This document shows, piece by piece, positions 37,206 to 47,434 of a DNA stretch of 64,000 bases; the stretch's first letter is position 1, and each line of letters begins with the position of its first letter. Location: the NCBI RefSeq assembly GCF_014202935.1, contig NZ_JACHHX010000002.1, forward strand, positions 130,857 through 194,856. Direction: 5' to 3'. Position numbers and translations under genes: made by a program. A model generated the notes under the pieces. The model was not told where the DNA came from and did not search any database. It worked only from the letters and a program-made list of their open reading frames with translations. Source of the DNA: Rehaibacterium terrae (GTDB taxonomy: Bacteria > Pseudomonadota > Gammaproteobacteria > Xanthomonadales > Xanthomonadaceae).

Positions 37206-38498
37206 GTGCTCGTCTTCCCCGGCCAGTATGCGGAACGCCCACGGGACACCCAGGCCCAGCGCCTGGACGCGATCCCCGGCCACTACGACCGCGTCGTGTT
37301 CGGCGCGGCACTGGCGCTGGCCTGCATCGGCCTGGTGATGGTGGCATCCAGTTCGATCGCCATCGCCGAGGGCCTCAACGTCGGTCCGTTCCATTTCCTC
37401 GCCCGCCATGCGCTGTTCCTGACCGGTGGCCTGGTCCTCGGTCTGGTGCTGGCGCGCACCGAGCTCAAGCTGGTCGAGAAGCATGCCCCGATGCTGCTGA
37501 TCTTCTGCTTCGTGCTGCTGCTGCTGGTCTTCGTGCCGGGGCTGGGGCACACCGTCAACGGGGCACGGCGCTGGATCCGGCTGGGCATCTCCAACTTCCA
37601 GGTCGTCGAAGCGGTCAAGCTGCTGCTGATCGTGTGGATGGCCAGCTACCTCAAGCGCTACCACAACACCGTGCACGTCGGCTGGCGCACCATGTTCAAG
37701 CCGTTGCTGGTGGCCGCCCTGCTGGTCGGTCTGCTGCTGGCGCAGCCGGACTTCGGCTCGGCCCTGCTGATCTGCGCCATCGTCGGCGGCATGCTCTGGC
37801 TGGGCGGCGCCAGCATCCCCAAGCTGGTGCTGCCGGCGATGGCGGCGCTGCCGGTGCTGGCCTGGGTGGCGATGAGCGAGTCCTACCGCGTGCGCCGCCT
37901 GACCTCGTTCATGAACCCCTGGGAGGATCCGTTCAAGGACGGCTTCCAGCTCACCCAGGCGCTGATCGCCATCGGCCGCGGCGAGTGGTTCGGGGTCGGC
38001 CTGGGCGGCAGCGTGCAGAAGCTGTTCTATCTGCCCGAGGCGCACACCGATTTCATTCTTTCGGTGATCGGCGAGGAGCTCGGCTTCGTCGGCGTGATGA
38101 CGGTGATTGCGCTGTTTGCCGTGCTTGCCGGCAGGGCATTCCGGATCGGCCTGCGCGCGGTCGAGATGCGCCGCCTGTTCTCCGGCTTCTGCGCCTTCGG
38201 GGTGGGGCTGTGGATCAGTCTGCAGGCCTTCGTCTCGATCGGCGTGAATTTCGGCCTTCTGCCGACCAAGGGCCTGACCCTGCCGCTGATTTCCTCGGGC
38301 GGCTCGAGCGTGCTGATGACCTGTGCGGCGATCGGCCTGCTGCTGCGGGTGAGCTACGAACTCGACCGCGCCACCCGCCAGGTCGCCCGCGCGCGCGAGG
38401 AGCTGGCAGCCGAGGACGATTCCGATGGCGGCGGCGTGAGTCACGCCGACGCACGCGGGCGCCGTCGCGTCGAGCCGACCCTGGGGGAGGCCGCATGA
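37206..38498 (+). CDS. ftsW: Septal peptidoglycan glycosyltransferase FtsW
   Basis: FtsW is a SEDS-family glycosyltransferase that polymerises lipid II with FtsI. The 430-residue protein has ten predicted helices. It has [10 protein letters not shown] (the SEDS motif), [10 protein letters not shown] with the catalytic-type Asp, [17 protein letters not shown] and [14 protein letters not shown]. The start is a GTG 2 bases after mraY. The last 50 residues are charged and cytoplasmic. It overlaps murG by 4 bp. Confidence 0.96.
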   Translation: MLVFPGQYAERPRDTQAQRLDAIPGHYDRVVFGAALALACIGLVMVASSSIAIAEGLNVGPFHFLARHALFLTGGLVLGLVLARTELKLVEKHAPMLLIFCFVLLLLVFVPGLGHTVNGARRWIRLGISNFQVVEAVKLLLIVWMASYLKRYHNTVHVGWRTMFKPLLVAALLVGLLLAQPDFGSALLICAIVGGMLWLGGASIPKLVLPAMAALPVLAWVAMSESYRVRRLTSFMNPWEDPFKDGFQLTQALIAIGRGEWFGVGLGGSVQKLFYLPEAHTDFILSVIGEELGFVGVMTVIALFAVLAGRAFRIGLRAVEMRRLFSGFCAFGVGLWISLQAFVSIGVNFGLLPTKGLTLPLISSGGSSVLMTCAAIGLLLRVSYELDRATRQVARAREELAAEDDSDGGGVSHADARGRRRVEPTLGEAA

Positions 38499-39577
38499 GC
38501 GCCCCGCATCCGGTCGTGATTCTCGCCGGCGGCACCGGCGGCCACATCTTCCCGGGCCTGGCCGTGGCGCAGGCGCTGCGCGAGCGCGCCGTCCCGGTGC
38601 TCTGGGTGGGCGCTCACGGCGGCATGGAGACGCGGCTGGTGCCGGCGGCCGGCTTCGCCATCGAGACCATCGCCATCGGCGCATTGCGCGGCAAGGGCAT
38701 GCTGACCCTGCTGCTGGCGCCGCTGCGCGTGCTGCGCGCGGTGGCGCAGGCCTGGTCGCTGCTGCGCCGTCACCGGCCGCGCGCGGTGATCAGCTTCGGC
38801 GGCTTCGTCGCCGGACCCGGTGGCCTGGCCGCCTGGCTGCAGCGGCGGCCGCTGCTGGTGCACGAGCAGAACCGCGCGCCGGGCCTGACCAACCGCGTGC
38901 TCGCGCGCATCGCGCAACGGGTGCTGTGCGGTTTCCCGGACAGTTTCGGCGGCATCAACACCGAGACGGTCGGCAACCCGGTACGCGCCGAGATCGCCGT
39001 GGTGCCACCGCCGGCGCAGCGCTTCGCCGGGCGCGAGGGTGCGCTGCGACTGCTGGTGCTCGGCGGCAGCCAGGGCGCGCGCGCGCTCAATGTGGCGCTG
39101 CCGAAGGCGCTGGCCGCACTGCGCCACCAACTCGAAGTGCAGGTCCGCCACCAGTGCGGTCAGGCCCTGCATGCAGAAGCCGAGCGTGCCTATGCCGAGG
39201 CCGGCGTGGCCGCTTCGGTGGAACCCTTCATCGACGACATGGCGGAGGCCTACGGCTGGGCCGATCTGGTCGTCTGCCGCGCCGGTGCGCTGACCCTGGC
39301 CGAGTTGTGCGCCGCCGGGGTGGGCAGTGTGCTGGTGCCGTTCCCGCAGGCGGTGGACGACCACCAGACCCGCAATGCCGAATACCTGGTCGAACGTGGC
39401 GCCGCCCGCCTGGTACCGCAGGCCGATGACCTCGCCGAGCGATTGACCGCGAACCTGCGCGAACTGCTCGCCGACCGCGCCGCGCTGCTGGCGATGGCAC
39501 AGGCGGCGCGCGCGCTGGCCATGCCGGAGGCCGCCCAGCGGGTGGCCGAGGCCTGTCTGGAGGAGGCCACGGCATGA
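38495..39577 (+). CDS. murG: Lipid II synthase MurG
   Basis: MurG transfers GlcNAc from UDP-GlcNAc to lipid I at the cytoplasmic membrane face. The 360-residue GT28 enzyme has [46 protein letters not shown] and [12 protein letters not shown]. The donor-site motif [15 protein letters not shown] is followed by [14 protein letters not shown]. It overlaps ftsW and murC by 4 bp. Confidence 0.97.
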   Translation: MSAPHPVVILAGGTGGHIFPGLAVAQALRERAVPVLWVGAHGGMETRLVPAAGFAIETIAIGALRGKGMLTLLLAPLRVLRAVAQAWSLLRRHRPRAVISFGGFVAGPGGLAAWLQRRPLLVHEQNRAPGLTNRVLARIAQRVLCGFPDSFGGINTETVGNPVRAEIAVVPPPAQRFAGREGALRLLVLGGSQGARALNVALPKALAALRHQLEVQVRHQCGQALHAEAERAYAEAGVAASVEPFIDDMAEAYGWADLVVCRAGALTLAELCAAGVGSVLVPFPQAVDDHQTRNAEYLVERGAARLVPQADDLAERLTANLRELLADRAALLAMAQAARALAMPEAAQRVAEACLEEATA

Positions 39578-41007
39578 TCCGTCGTCTCAGCCAGTCCGGC
39601 GACCTGGCGCAGGCCTTCCCGCGCGTGCATTTCATCGGCATTGGCGGCGTCGGCATGAGCGGCATCGCCGAGGTCATGGTCACGCTCGGCTACCGGGTGT
39701 CCGGCTCGGACATGGCCGACAGCGCCACCACGCGCCGGCTCGGCGAGCTGGGCGCGACCATCCACCGCGGCCACGCCGCCGCCAACGTGCTGGGGGCCGA
39801 TGTGGTGGTGGTGTCCAGCGCGATCCGGCCGGACAACCCCGAACTGCTGGAGGCACGCGCGCAGCGCATTCCCGTCGTGCCGCGCGCCGAGATGCTGGCC
39901 GAGCTGATGCGTTTCCGTCGCGGCATCGCGGTGGCCGGCACGCACGGCAAGACCACCACCACCTCGCTCATCGCCAGCGTGCTCTCCGAGGGCGGGCTGG
40001 ACCCGACCTTCGTCATCGGCGGCAAGCTGCTCTCGGCCGGCGCCAACGCGCGCCTGGGCAGCGGCACCTGGCTGGTGGCCGAGGCCGACGAGAGCGACGG
40101 CAGCTTCCTGCGCCTGAATCCGCTGGTGGCGGTGGTCACCAACATCGACGCCGACCACCTGGAGAACTACGACGGCGACTTCGCCAGGGTGCAGGCGGCG
40201 TTCTCCGAGTTCCTGCACCGGCTGCCGTTCTACGGCCTGGCCGTGCTCTGCGTGGACGACCCGGAAGTGGCCGCGCTGGCGGCCGAGATGCCGCGCCACG
40301 TGATGCGCTACGGCTTCGATCCGTCGGCCGAGGTGCGCGCCGAGGACGTGACGCAGCAGGGCGGACGGATGCACTTCACCCTGTGTCTGCCCGAAGGCGT
40401 GCGTCAGCCGGTGACGCTGAACCTGCCCGGCCGCCACAACGTGCAGAACGCCCTGGCCGCCGCGGCGGTGGGCTGGCAGCTCGGCGTGGCGCCGGCCGCC
40501 ATCGCCCGCGCGCTGGAGGCGTTCCATGGCGTCGGTCGGCGCTTCAACCTGCTCGGCGAACTCGACTTCGGTCGCGGCAAGGCGCTGCTGGTCGACGACT
40601 ACGGTCACCATCCGGTGGAGCTGCAGGCAGTGTTCGATGCCGCCCGCGGCGGCTGGCCGCAGCGGCGGCTGGTGGTGGCGTTCCAGCCGCACCGCTACAC
40701 CCGCACCCGCGACCTGCTCGACGAATTCGCCGCCGTGCTCTCCAGCGCCGACGCGCTGGTGCTGACCGAGGTCTACCCGGCCGGGGAGGCGCCGATCGCG
40801 GGCGCCGACGGCAAGGCGCTGGCGCGCGCGATCCGCGCCCGCGGCCGCATCGATCCGGTGCTGGTCAATGCGGCCAGAGACATCCCGTCCGTGCTGCCGG
40901 ACGTGCTGCGCGACGGCGACCTGCTGGTGGTGATGGGCGCCGGCGACATCGGCCAGGTCGCGCAGTCGCTGGCGAGCGCGGGCATCGAAGGAGCGAGGAA
41001 GGAATGA
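39574..41007 (+). CDS. murC: UDP-N-acetylmuramate-L-alanine ligase MurC
   Basis: MurC adds L-alanine to UDP-MurNAc, the first stem-peptide step. The 477-residue protein has [28 protein letters not shown] (ATP loop), [25 protein letters not shown] and [13 protein letters not shown]. It overlaps murG and ddlB by 4 bp. murB, often next to murC, is not in the window. Confidence 0.97.
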   Translation: MIRRLSQSGDLAQAFPRVHFIGIGGVGMSGIAEVMVTLGYRVSGSDMADSATTRRLGELGATIHRGHAAANVLGADVVVVSSAIRPDNPELLEARAQRIPVVPRAEMLAELMRFRRGIAVAGTHGKTTTTSLIASVLSEGGLDPTFVIGGKLLSAGANARLGSGTWLVAEADESDGSFLRLNPLVAVVTNIDADHLENYDGDFARVQAAFSEFLHRLPFYGLAVLCVDDPEVAALAAEMPRHVMRYGFDPSAEVRAEDVTQQGGRMHFTLCLPEGVRQPVTLNLPGRHNVQNALAAAAVGWQLGVAPAAIARALEAFHGVGRRFNLLGELDFGRGKALLVDDYGHHPVELQAVFDAARGGWPQRRLVVAFQPHRYTRTRDLLDEFAAVLSSADALVLTEVYPAGEAPIAGADGKALARAIRARGRIDPVLVNAARDIPSVLPDVLRDGDLLVVMGAGDIGQVAQSLASAGIEGARKE

Positions 41008-41960
41008 GCGGTCTGCCCGCCTTGCGCATCATCGACCCGAAGGGCTTCGGCCGCGTCGCCGTGTTGATGGGCGGCAGCTCGTCCGAGCGCGAGGTGTCGC
41101 TCGACTCCGGCCGCAACGTGCTTCAGGCGCTGCGCGCGCGCGGCATCGACGCTGTGCCGGTGGACGGCGTGCCGGCGCTGATCCAGGCGCTGCTGGACAG
41201 GCGTTTCGACCGTGTGTTCAACGTGCTGCACGGCAGCCATGGCGGTGGCGAGGACGGCGTGCTGCAAGGGCTGCTCGATGCGTTCGGCGTGCCCTATACC
41301 GGCTCCGGCGTGCTCGGCTCGGCGCTGAGCATGGACAAGATCCGTACCAAGCAGGTGTGGCTGGCGCTGGGCCTGCCGACGCCCCGCTACGTGCGCTTGG
41401 CGCCGGGTGGGGACGTGCAGGCGGCGGCGCGCGCACTCGGCCTGCCGGTGATCGTCAAGCCGGCCTGCGAGGGCTCCAGCGTCGGCATCAGCCGCGTGTT
41501 CGACGAGGCCGGCCTCGACGCCGCCGTCGCACTGGCGGCGCGCTACCCGGGCGAGTTGCTGATGGAGCAGCTCATCGTCGGCGAGGAATACACGGTCGGC
41601 ATCCTCGGCGAGACCGCGCTGCCGAGCATCCGCATCGTCCCGGCCGGCGAGTATTACGACTACCACGCCAAGTACGTGGCCGAGGACACGCAGTATCTGT
41701 GCCCTGGCCTGACCGGCGAGGACGAGCAGGCCATGCGCGCGCTGGCCTTGCAGGCCTTCATCGCCGTCGGTTGCAGCGGCTGGGGCCGGGTCGATGTGAT
41801 GCGCGACCGCGACGGCGGCAACTGGCTGCTGGAGGTGAACACCGCACCGGGCATGACCAGCCACTCGCTGGTGCCCAAGGCCGCGCGCGCGCTTGGCGTG
41901 TCTTTCGAGGAGCTGTGCTGGCGGGTGCTGGAGACCTCTCTCGGGGAGGGCGGGCCATGA
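41004..41960 (+). CDS. ddlB: D-alanine-D-alanine ligase DdlB
   Basis: DdlB makes D-Ala-D-Ala, the substrate of MurF. The 318-residue ATP-grasp enzyme has [37 protein letters not shown] (a slightly expanded His-Gly loop), [33 protein letters not shown] and [14 protein letters not shown]. The Tyr in YCPG-like form is LCPGL here. It overlaps murC and ftsQ by 4 bp. Confidence 0.96.
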   Translation: MSGLPALRIIDPKGFGRVAVLMGGSSSEREVSLDSGRNVLQALRARGIDAVPVDGVPALIQALLDRRFDRVFNVLHGSHGGGEDGVLQGLLDAFGVPYTGSGVLGSALSMDKIRTKQVWLALGLPTPRYVRLAPGGDVQAAARALGLPVIVKPACEGSSVGISRVFDEAGLDAAVALAARYPGELLMEQLIVGEEYTVGILGETALPSIRIVPAGEYYDYHAKYVAEDTQYLCPGLTGEDEQAMRALALQAFIAVGCSGWGRVDVMRDRDGGNWLLEVNTAPGMTSHSLVPKAARALGVSFEELCWRVLETSLGEGGP

Positions 41961-42859
41961 ACGCCGGCGTCCGGCTCACCGCCTGGATCGTGGCGCTGCT
42001 GATGCTGGCGCTGCCGATCGTCGCCGTGCTCAACGGCTGGATCGCTTCCGAGCGCTGGCCGATGCGGCGGCTGCAGGTCACCGGCGAGTTCCGCCAGGTC
42101 GATGCCGAGCAGGTCCGCGACACGGTCGTGCCGCACCTTGGCAGCGGTTTCTTCGCCGTGCGGCTGGACGAGGTGCGCGCGGCGGTCGCGGCCCTGCCGT
42201 GGGTCGAGCGGGTCGAGGTGCGCAAGCGCTGGCCGGACGTGCTGGAGGTGGCCCTGGTCGAGCACCGCGCCTATGCGCGCTGGGGCGAGGACCGGCTGCT
42301 GTCCGACCGTGGCGTGCTGTTCGCCGCCAGCGGCCGTGGCCTGGAGCGCCTTCCCGTGTTCGACGGCCCGGATGGGCGCGTGCGCGAAGTGGTCGCGTTG
42401 TTCAACCAGGCGCGCACGCTGTTCGCCGGTACCGGACTGGCCGTGCACGGCGTGCGGGTGAGCGCGCGCGGCAGCTGGAGCCTGAGCCTGAGCGACGGCA
42501 CCGAGATCGTGCTCGGCCGCACCGACACCGAGGCGCGGCTCGCCCGCTTCGTCCGCCTGCTGCCGCAGTTGCTGGCCGCCGAGCAGCGGCGGCTGGTGCG
42601 CGCCGACCTGCGCTACACGAACGGATTCGCTCTGGTGTGGGGTGAGGCCGGAGCCCGGGACCCCGGGCCCGGGGCGCCGGGAAGTGCCGGCAAGGCCAGC
42701 CATCTCCACCAGGGCGTGGCCTGTTGTTCCGGCGCGACACCGTGGATGCCGGCCCGAGCAGGCGCTGCTGGTCTCGCAGTGGCGCCGGCGCCCGGCTTTT
42801 CCGGGTCCCGGCGCCCGATTTCCGATTTCCGATTTCCCATTTCCGGCTCCGACACATGA
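41957..42859 (+). CDS. ftsQ: Cell division protein FtsQ with a repeat-derived C-terminal tail
   Basis: FtsQ recruits FtsL/FtsB to the septum. The 300-residue chain has an N-terminal membrane helix (about 9-29), a POTRA domain ([20 protein letters not shown]) and the beta domain ending [15 protein letters not shown] at about residue 231. Those parts equal a full normal FtsQ. The last 65-70 residues (Gly, Ala, Pro, then [16 protein letters not shown]) lie outside the family. They are encoded by palindromic G+C-rich DNA and tandem cgatttc repeats. The stop overlaps the ftsA start (ATGA), so the tail seems to be translated and has been kept in frame. Confidence 0.93.
   Translation: MNAGVRLTAWIVALLMLALPIVAVLNGWIASERWPMRRLQVTGEFRQVDAEQVRDTVVPHLGSGFFAVRLDEVRAAVAALPWVERVEVRKRWPDVLEVALVEHRAYARWGEDRLLSDRGVLFAASGRGLERLPVFDGPDGRVREVVALFNQARTLFAGTGLAVHGVRVSARGSWSLSLSDGTEIVLGRTDTEARLARFVRLLPQLLAAEQRRLVRADLRYTNGFALVWGEAGARDPGPGAPGSAGKASHLHQGVACCSGATPWMPARAGAAGLAVAPAPGFSGSRRPISDFRFPISGSDT
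42800..42850. repeat. Tandem cgatttcc-type repeats inside the ftsQ end
   Basis: After ccgggtcccggcgcc come cgatttc, cgatttc, cgatttc, ccatttc and cggctcc, a run of 7-base units (one degenerate). The unit is the same as the ribE-ribB gap repeats and the reverse complement of the ggaaatcgg/gggaatcgg type. Here it encodes ISDFRFPIS in FtsQ and ends 5 bases before the ftsA ATG, so it also holds the ftsA leader. Confidence 0.75.
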
Positions 42860-44091
42860 ACCGCAAAGGCGACAAGTCCCTGATCGTCGGCCTCGACATC
42901 GGCACCTCCAAGGTGGTGGCGCTGGTGGGCGAGTATTCACCCGGCAATCCGATCGAGGTGATCGGCATCGGCTCGCACGAGTCGCGCGGCATGCGCCGCG
43001 GCGTGGTGGTGGACATCGAGTCCACCGTGCAGTCGATCCAGCGCGCCATCGAGGAGGCCGAGCTGATGGCCGGCTGCGAGATCCGCTCGGTCTACGCCAG
43101 CCTGTCCGGCAGCCACACCCAGTGCCGCAACTCGCCGGGCATCGTGCCGGTGGCTGGCGGCGAGGTCACCTACGCCGACCTCGACCGCGTGCTGGAGGCC
43201 GCCAAGGCGGTCGCGGTGCCGGCCGACCAGAAGATCCTGCACGCCATCCCGCAGGAGTACATCGTCGACAACTCGCAGGAGGGCATCCGCAACCCGGTCG
43301 GCATGTCCGGCGTGCGGCTGGAGGTGCGCGCACACCTGGTCACCTGCGCGCAGTCGGCGGCGCAGAACATCTCCAAGTGCGTGCAGCGCTGCGGCCTGCA
43401 GGTGGACGACCTGATCCTGTCCTCGCTGGCCTCCAGCACCGCCGTGCTCACCGCCGACGAGAAGGAACTGGGCGTGGTGCTGGTCGACATGGGCGCCGGG
43501 ACCACCGACATCGCGGTGTTCGTGCAGGGCGCGATCCGCCACAGCGCCTCGCTGCCGATCGCCGGCGACCAGGTCACCAACGACATCGCCCACCTGCTGC
43601 GCACGCCCACGCCCGAAGCCGAGCAGATCAAGGTCCGCTACGCCTGCGCGCTGGCGCAGCTGGCGACCGCGGAGGAAAGCATCCAGGTGCCCTCGGTCGG
43701 CGACCGTCCGCCGCGCCGCCTCGCGCGGCAGGCCCTGGCCGAGGCGGTGCAGAACCGCTACGAGGAGATCTTCGAGATGGTGCAGGCCGAGCTGCGCCGT
43801 TCCGGCTTCGAGGAGCTGGTGCGCGCAGGCCTGGTGCTCACCGGCGGCGCCGCCAAGATGGAAGGCGTCGTCGAGCTGGCCGAGGAAATGCTGCACATGC
43901 CGGTGCGCGTGGGTATCCCGCAGCACGTCACCGGACTGGGGGAAGTGGTGGGCAACCCGGTGCACGCCACCGGTGTCGGCCTGCTGCTGTGGGGGTCGCA
44001 GAGCGAGCACCCGCGCCGCCCGGCGATGCCGAGCGGCAAGGTGGGCACGTTCTGGTCGAAGCTGCGGAATTGGTATCGGGGGGAGTTTTGA
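42856..44091 (+). CDS. ftsA: Cell division protein FtsA
   Basis: FtsA is the actin-like protein that tethers FtsZ to the membrane and activates the divisome. The 411-residue protein has IVGLDIGTSKVVALVGE (phosphate 1), VLVDMGAGTTDIAVF (phosphate 2), LVLTGGAAKMEGVVELAEE (adenosine motif) and the C-terminal amphipathic anchor TFWSKLRNWYRGEF. The start overlaps the ftsQ stop by 4 bp. Its ribosome site would fall in the repeat run (no clear ggag), so translation may rely on coupling. Confidence 0.97.
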   Translation: MNRKGDKSLIVGLDIGTSKVVALVGEYSPGNPIEVIGIGSHESRGMRRGVVVDIESTVQSIQRAIEEAELMAGCEIRSVYASLSGSHTQCRNSPGIVPVAGGEVTYADLDRVLEAAKAVAVPADQKILHAIPQEYIVDNSQEGIRNPVGMSGVRLEVRAHLVTCAQSAAQNISKCVQRCGLQVDDLILSSLASSTAVLTADEKELGVVLVDMGAGTTDIAVFVQGAIRHSASLPIAGDQVTNDIAHLLRTPTPEAEQIKVRYACALAQLATAEESIQVPSVGDRPPRRLARQALAEAVQNRYEEIFEMVQAELRRSGFEELVRAGLVLTGGAAKMEGVVELAEEMLHMPVRVGIPQHVTGLGEVVGNPVHATGVGLLLWGSQSEHPRRPAMPSGKVGTFWSKLRNWYRGEF

Positions 44092-44120
44092 CGTGAGGAC
44101 AGTGAGCGGCGAGCCGTCGG

Positions 44121-44169
44121 CGGTGAGCGGTGGGAAGGCGGCCGTGCCTTTTGCGCGCACCGCTCACCG
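44121..44169. promoter_or_regulatory. Hairpin between ftsA and ftsZ
   Basis: cggtgagcggtg (44121-44132) and caccgctcaccg (44158-44169) are perfect 12-bp complements; aaggc and gcctt extend the inner stem. It lies in the 162-base ftsA-ftsZ gap in gtgagcgg-type repeat DNA. It could attenuate or stabilise the ftsZ transcript. A strong ggagga ribosome site (44241-44246) precedes ftsZ. I see no clear promoter in the gap. Confidence 0.65.
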
Positions 44170-44253
44170 CTGACCGTTCACACGCGCTGGGGATCTGTGG
44201 AAGCAAGCGGCACAACAACAAGGCAACGAGCAATACCTACGGAGGACGAGGAA

Positions 44254-45450
44254 ATGGCACAGTTCGAACTGATCGAGAAGGTGGCGCCGAACGCCGTGAT
44301 CAAGGTGATCGGCGTGGGTGGCGGCGGTGGCAACGCGGTCGCGCACATGGTCAACAGCAACATCGAGGGCGTCGAGTTCATCACCGCCAACACCGACGCG
44401 CAGGCGATCCGCAACTGCGGCGCCAAACTGCAGCTGCAGCTCGGCGGCAACGTCACCAAGGGCCTGGGCGCCGGCGCCAATCCGGAGGTCGGCCGTCAGG
44501 CCGCGCTGGAAGACCGCGAGCGCATCGTCGAGGCGCTGGAAGGCGCCGACATGGTGTTCATCACCGCCGGCATGGGCGGCGGCACCGGCACCGGCGCGGC
44601 GCCGGTGGTGGCGCAGCTGGCCAAGGAGATGGGCATCCTGACGGTGGCGGTGGTCACCAAGCCGTTCCCGTTCGAGGGCCGCCGGCGCATGCAGGTCGCG
44701 CTCAAGGGCATCGAGGAGCTCAGCCAGCACTGCGACTCGCTGATCACGGTGCCGAACGAGAAGCTGATCACCGTGCTCGGCCGCGACGCGACGATGATCC
44801 AGGCCTTCCGCGCCGCCAACGACGTGCTGCAGGGCGCGGTGCAGGGCATCGCCGACCTGATCGTGCGCCCGGGCCTGATCAACGTCGACTTCGCCGACGT
44901 GCGCACGGTGATGAGCGAGATGGGCATGGCGATGATGGGCACCGGCACCGCGCGCGGTGACGACCGCGCGATGGCCGCCGCCGAGGCGGCGATCAGCAAT
45001 CCGCTGCTCGACGACGTCAACCTCGCCGGCGCCAACGGCATCCTGGTCAACATCACCGCCGGCCCGGACTTCACGATGCGCGAGTTCGACGAGGTCGGCC
45101 GCACCATCGAGGAGTTCGCCAGCGAGGACGCCACCGTGGTGATCGGCACCGTGCTCGACCCGGACATGGCCGACGAGGTCCGCGTCACCGTGGTCGCCAC
45201 CGGCCTCAACCGCGCCGCCGCCCGCCAGCCGCTGCGCAACGAGAAGGAGCATGTCCGCCCGGTCAGGCTGGTCCGTACCGGCACCAGCGGCACGGTCGAT
45301 CTCGACGCGATGGCCGGCGTGGGCGTGGCGCCCCCGGCGCTGGGGCTGCGTGGTGGCCGCGCGGAGGCGGCGGCGCCGGCCACTGCCGAGCTGCCGGCCG
45401 ACCACAGCTACCTGGACATCCCCGCGTTCCTGCGCCGCCAGGCCGACTGA
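44254..45450 (+). CDS. ftsZ: Cell division GTPase FtsZ
   Basis: FtsZ polymerises into the Z ring. The 398-residue protein has [22 protein letters not shown], the tubulin signature [13 protein letters not shown] near residues 104-116, and T7-loop [12 protein letters not shown] variable linker and the conserved C-terminal peptide [13 protein letters not shown], which binds FtsA and ZipA, complete it. The ribosome site is ggagga 7 bases upstream of ATG. A 16-bp inverted repeat follows 38 bases after the stop. Confidence 0.98.
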   Translation: MAQFELIEKVAPNAVIKVIGVGGGGGNAVAHMVNSNIEGVEFITANTDAQAIRNCGAKLQLQLGGNVTKGLGAGANPEVGRQAALEDRERIVEALEGADMVFITAGMGGGTGTGAAPVVAQLAKEMGILTVAVVTKPFPFEGRRRMQVALKGIEELSQHCDSLITVPNEKLITVLGRDATMIQAFRAANDVLQGAVQGIADLIVRPGLINVDFADVRTVMSEMGMAMMGTGTARGDDRAMAAAEAAISNPLLDDVNLAGANGILVNITAGPDFTMREFDEVGRTIEEFASEDATVVIGTVLDPDMADEVRVTVVATGLNRAAARQPLRNEKEHVRPVRLVRTGTSGTVDLDAMAGVGVAPPALGLRGGRAEAAAPATAELPADHSYLDIPAFLRRQAD

Positions 45451-45488
45451 CCGGCCGCCGGCCGGCCGTCCCCGGACGGGAAGGCCGG

Positions 45489-45528
45489 CGGCTTGCGCCC
45501 CGCGATCCTCCGCGCGGGGCGCAAGCCG
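45489..45528 (+). terminator. 16-bp perfect inverted repeat after ftsZ
   Basis: cggcttgcgccccgcg (45489-45504) and cgcggggcgcaagccg (45513-45528) are perfectly complementary with an 8-base loop, a very stable hairpin at a position fit for the end of the ftsQAZ transcript. No T-run follows, so partial readthrough into lpxC is possible. Confidence 0.65.
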
Positions 45529-45615
45529 TGTTGCGCTCCATTCAGACAGGGAGGTGCTCCGCGCGGCGAGCGCGGGCGAATGGACCATATTCGGCCGGGA
45601 TTGTTTCGCCAGTGC

Positions 45616-45663
45616 GACAATCCCGGGCCTTTTTGGATTGTCTGCTCAAACCGCTGTGATACT
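45616..45663 (+). promoter_or_regulatory. Possible lpxC promoter region with a small hairpin
   Basis: gacaatcc (45616-45623) pairs with ggattgtc (45635-45642) around a loop containing ttttt. Just after, TG-T-GATACT (45655-45663) looks like an extended -10 box, and TTGTCT (45638-45643) is a possible -35 but only 14 bases away. The 279-base ftsZ-lpxC gap otherwise holds the ftsZ hairpin and no gene. Confidence 0.4.
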
Positions 45664-45729
45664 CTTCGCTGGTTTATGGCCGTGGTTCATGGCCGTGCCA
45701 CGCCCCGAGAGAGAGCGCCAGCTCCGATG

Positions 45730-46641
45730 ATGATCAAACAGCGCACGCTCAAGAACGTGATCCGCGCCACCGGCGTCGGCATCCATTCCGGCGAAAAAGT
45801 CTTCATGACCCTGCGTCCGGCCGCGCCGGACACCGGCATCGTGTTCCGCCGCGTCGACCTCAGTCCGCCGGTCGAGCTGCCGGCCTGCGCCGAGCGCGTC
45901 GGCGAGACCAGCATGTCGACCACCCTGGTCTACGACGGGGTCAAGGTCGCCACCATCGAGCACCTGCTCTCGGCGCTGGCGGGCCTGGGCATCGACAACT
46001 GCTACATCGACCTGACCGCGCCGGAAGTGCCGATCATGGACGGCTCGGCCGGTCCCTACGTGTTCCTGATCCAGTCCGCCGGCATCGAGGAGCAGGCCGC
46101 GCCCAAGCGCTTCATCCGCATCAAGAAGCGGGTGATCGTCGAGGACGGCGACAAGTGGGCGCGCTTCGAGCCCTTCGACGGCTTCAAGGTCGGCTTCACC
46201 ATCGACTTCAAGCATCCGGTGTTCACGGCCGCGACCTCCAGCGCCGAGATCGACTTCTCCACCACCTCCTTCGTCAAGGAGGTCAGCCGCGCCCGCACCT
46301 TCGGTTTCATGAAGGACATCGAGATGCTGCGCGAGCGCAATCTCGTGCTGGGCGGCAGCATGGACAACGCCATCGTGCTGGACGACTACCGCGTGCTCAA
46401 CCAGGACGGCCTGCGCTACGAGGACGAATTCGTCCGCCACAAGATCCTGGACGCGATCGGCGACCTGTACCTGCTCGGCCGCAGCCTGGTCGGCGCCTTC
46501 TACGGCTACAAGTCCGGCCACTACCTCAACAACCAGCTGCTGCGCGCGCTGCTGGCCGATCGTTCGGCCTGGGAAGAGGTCACCTACAAGGACGACGCCT
46601 CCGCGCCGATCTCCTACGCGCATCCGGCCCAGGCCGTCTGA
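45730..46641 (+). CDS. lpxC: UDP-3-O-acyl-N-acetylglucosamine deacetylase LpxC
   Basis: LpxC is the zinc amidase committing to lipid A synthesis. From ATG 45730 the protein has 303 residues and starts MIKQRTLKN as in E. coli; a second ATG directly before it would add one residue. The zinc ligand His78 is in [11 protein letters not shown], and the other ligands are in [21 protein letters not shown] and [13 protein letters not shown] are conserved. It ends the dcw cluster, as in other gammaproteobacteria. Confidence 0.97.
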   Translation: MIKQRTLKNVIRATGVGIHSGEKVFMTLRPAAPDTGIVFRRVDLSPPVELPACAERVGETSMSTTLVYDGVKVATIEHLLSALAGLGIDNCYIDLTAPEVPIMDGSAGPYVFLIQSAGIEEQAAPKRFIRIKKRVIVEDGDKWARFEPFDGFKVGFTIDFKHPVFTAATSSAEIDFSTTSFVKEVSRARTFGFMKDIEMLRERNLVLGGSMDNAIVLDDYRVLNQDGLRYEDEFVRHKILDAIGDLYLLGRSLVGAFYGYKSGHYLNNQLLRALLADRSAWEEVTYKDDASAPISYAHPAQAV

Positions 46642-46969
46642 GCGCCCGGGAAGCCTCGCCCGCCTGCTGCGATCGCCTGCTGCGATCGCCGCCACCACGA
46701 ACGCCCGGCGATGGTCTCGCGACGGCCGGCGGGCCTTCCACCGGCTCCTGGGCGCGTGCCCGCCGGGACGGCGGTCCCGTTTCCGGGGCTTTCCCGCCGC
46801 CGTGTCAAGTCTTCAATCGTTAAATCCTGCCCCCGGGACGCCGGTCCCGTTTCCGGGCGTTTTCCGCCCGCTGCACTTCCATCGGGCCATCAAATACGGT
46901 AAACGTACGGCCTTCGGTTCACCGGCCACCTTGGGTGGCTGGCCGGACCCAGGCCCGGAAGGCCGCATT
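46642..46969. repeat. Non-coding gap with direct repeats after lpxC
   Basis: The stretch holds a 13-bp tandem pair, gcctgctgcgatc at 46662-46674 and 46675-46687. It also has two copies 70 bases apart of a 35-base element (46763-46798 and 46833-46867) with the core cgggacgccggtcccgtttc; each copy folds on gggac/gtccc. No gene is apparent. The convergent DUF721 gene ends at 46970, so the hairpins may serve as a two-way terminator. Confidence 0.6.
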
Positions 46970-47434
46970 CTAAGGAACGGACGCCAAGGCGATCAGCCTG
47001 GCCCGGAGTTCCGGGTCCTTGATGGTTTCGGCGGCCGCCCGCAGCGCATCGCGTGCGGCCCGCGAAAGGGGCAAGCGCGGTGCCGCATCCGGGGGAACGG
47101 GCTGCATCGTCGCCACTTTCAACACTAGTTCGCGCGCCGGAAGGCCCGCGGCACGTGCCGCTTCCAGCAGGTCGTCGGCATGCAGTCGCAGCTTGGCCTT
47201 CCAGACGGGCGAACCGACGAGAAAGACGAGCGTGCCGTCGCGCACATTGCCCAGCCGGCAATGGTCGGCGAGTGCGGACGGCAGGCAGTGGCGCAGTTGG
47301 CGGTCGAGCGCATCCAGCATCAGGGCACGCTCGACCACCCGGCCCAGACCGGCATCCTTGACCGCGGCGAGCGGGTCCTGGAATCCGGACTGGGGCGAGG
47401 CGCCTGGATGACGAGGAGCGGATCGGTTCGGCAT
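46970..47434 (-). CDS. DUF721 (DciA-like) protein
   Basis: This 154-residue protein has the DUF721 core with KLRLHADDLLEAARAAGLPARELVLKV and LVGSPVWKAKL. The family includes DciA, the replicative-helicase operator used by bacteria that lack DnaC. The N-terminal 30 residues are basic and disordered-looking. Its start codon (CAT at 47432-47434 on the plus strand) overlaps the start of the divergent M23 gene. I infer a DciA role from the family; in this lineage a DUF721 gene typically sits near secA. Confidence 0.78.
   Translation of the reverse strand: MPNRSAPRHPGASPQSGFQDPLAAVKDAGLGRVVERALMLDALDRQLRHCLPSALADHCRLGNVRDGTLVFLVGSPVWKAKLRLHADDLLEAARAAGLPARELVLKVATMQPVPPDAAPRLPLSRAARDALRAAAETIKDPELRARLIALASVP

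Noticed and set aside
41957-42859. A sequencing frameshift as the cause of the long FtsQ tail
   Set aside because: The tail stays open and ends in a proper ATGA overlap with ftsA, so I treat it as real, but this needs raw reads to settle.
45616-45642. Rho-independent terminator before lpxC
   Set aside because: The T-run is in the loop rather than after the stem, so this is not a classic terminator; I list it only as a hairpin in the promoter region.
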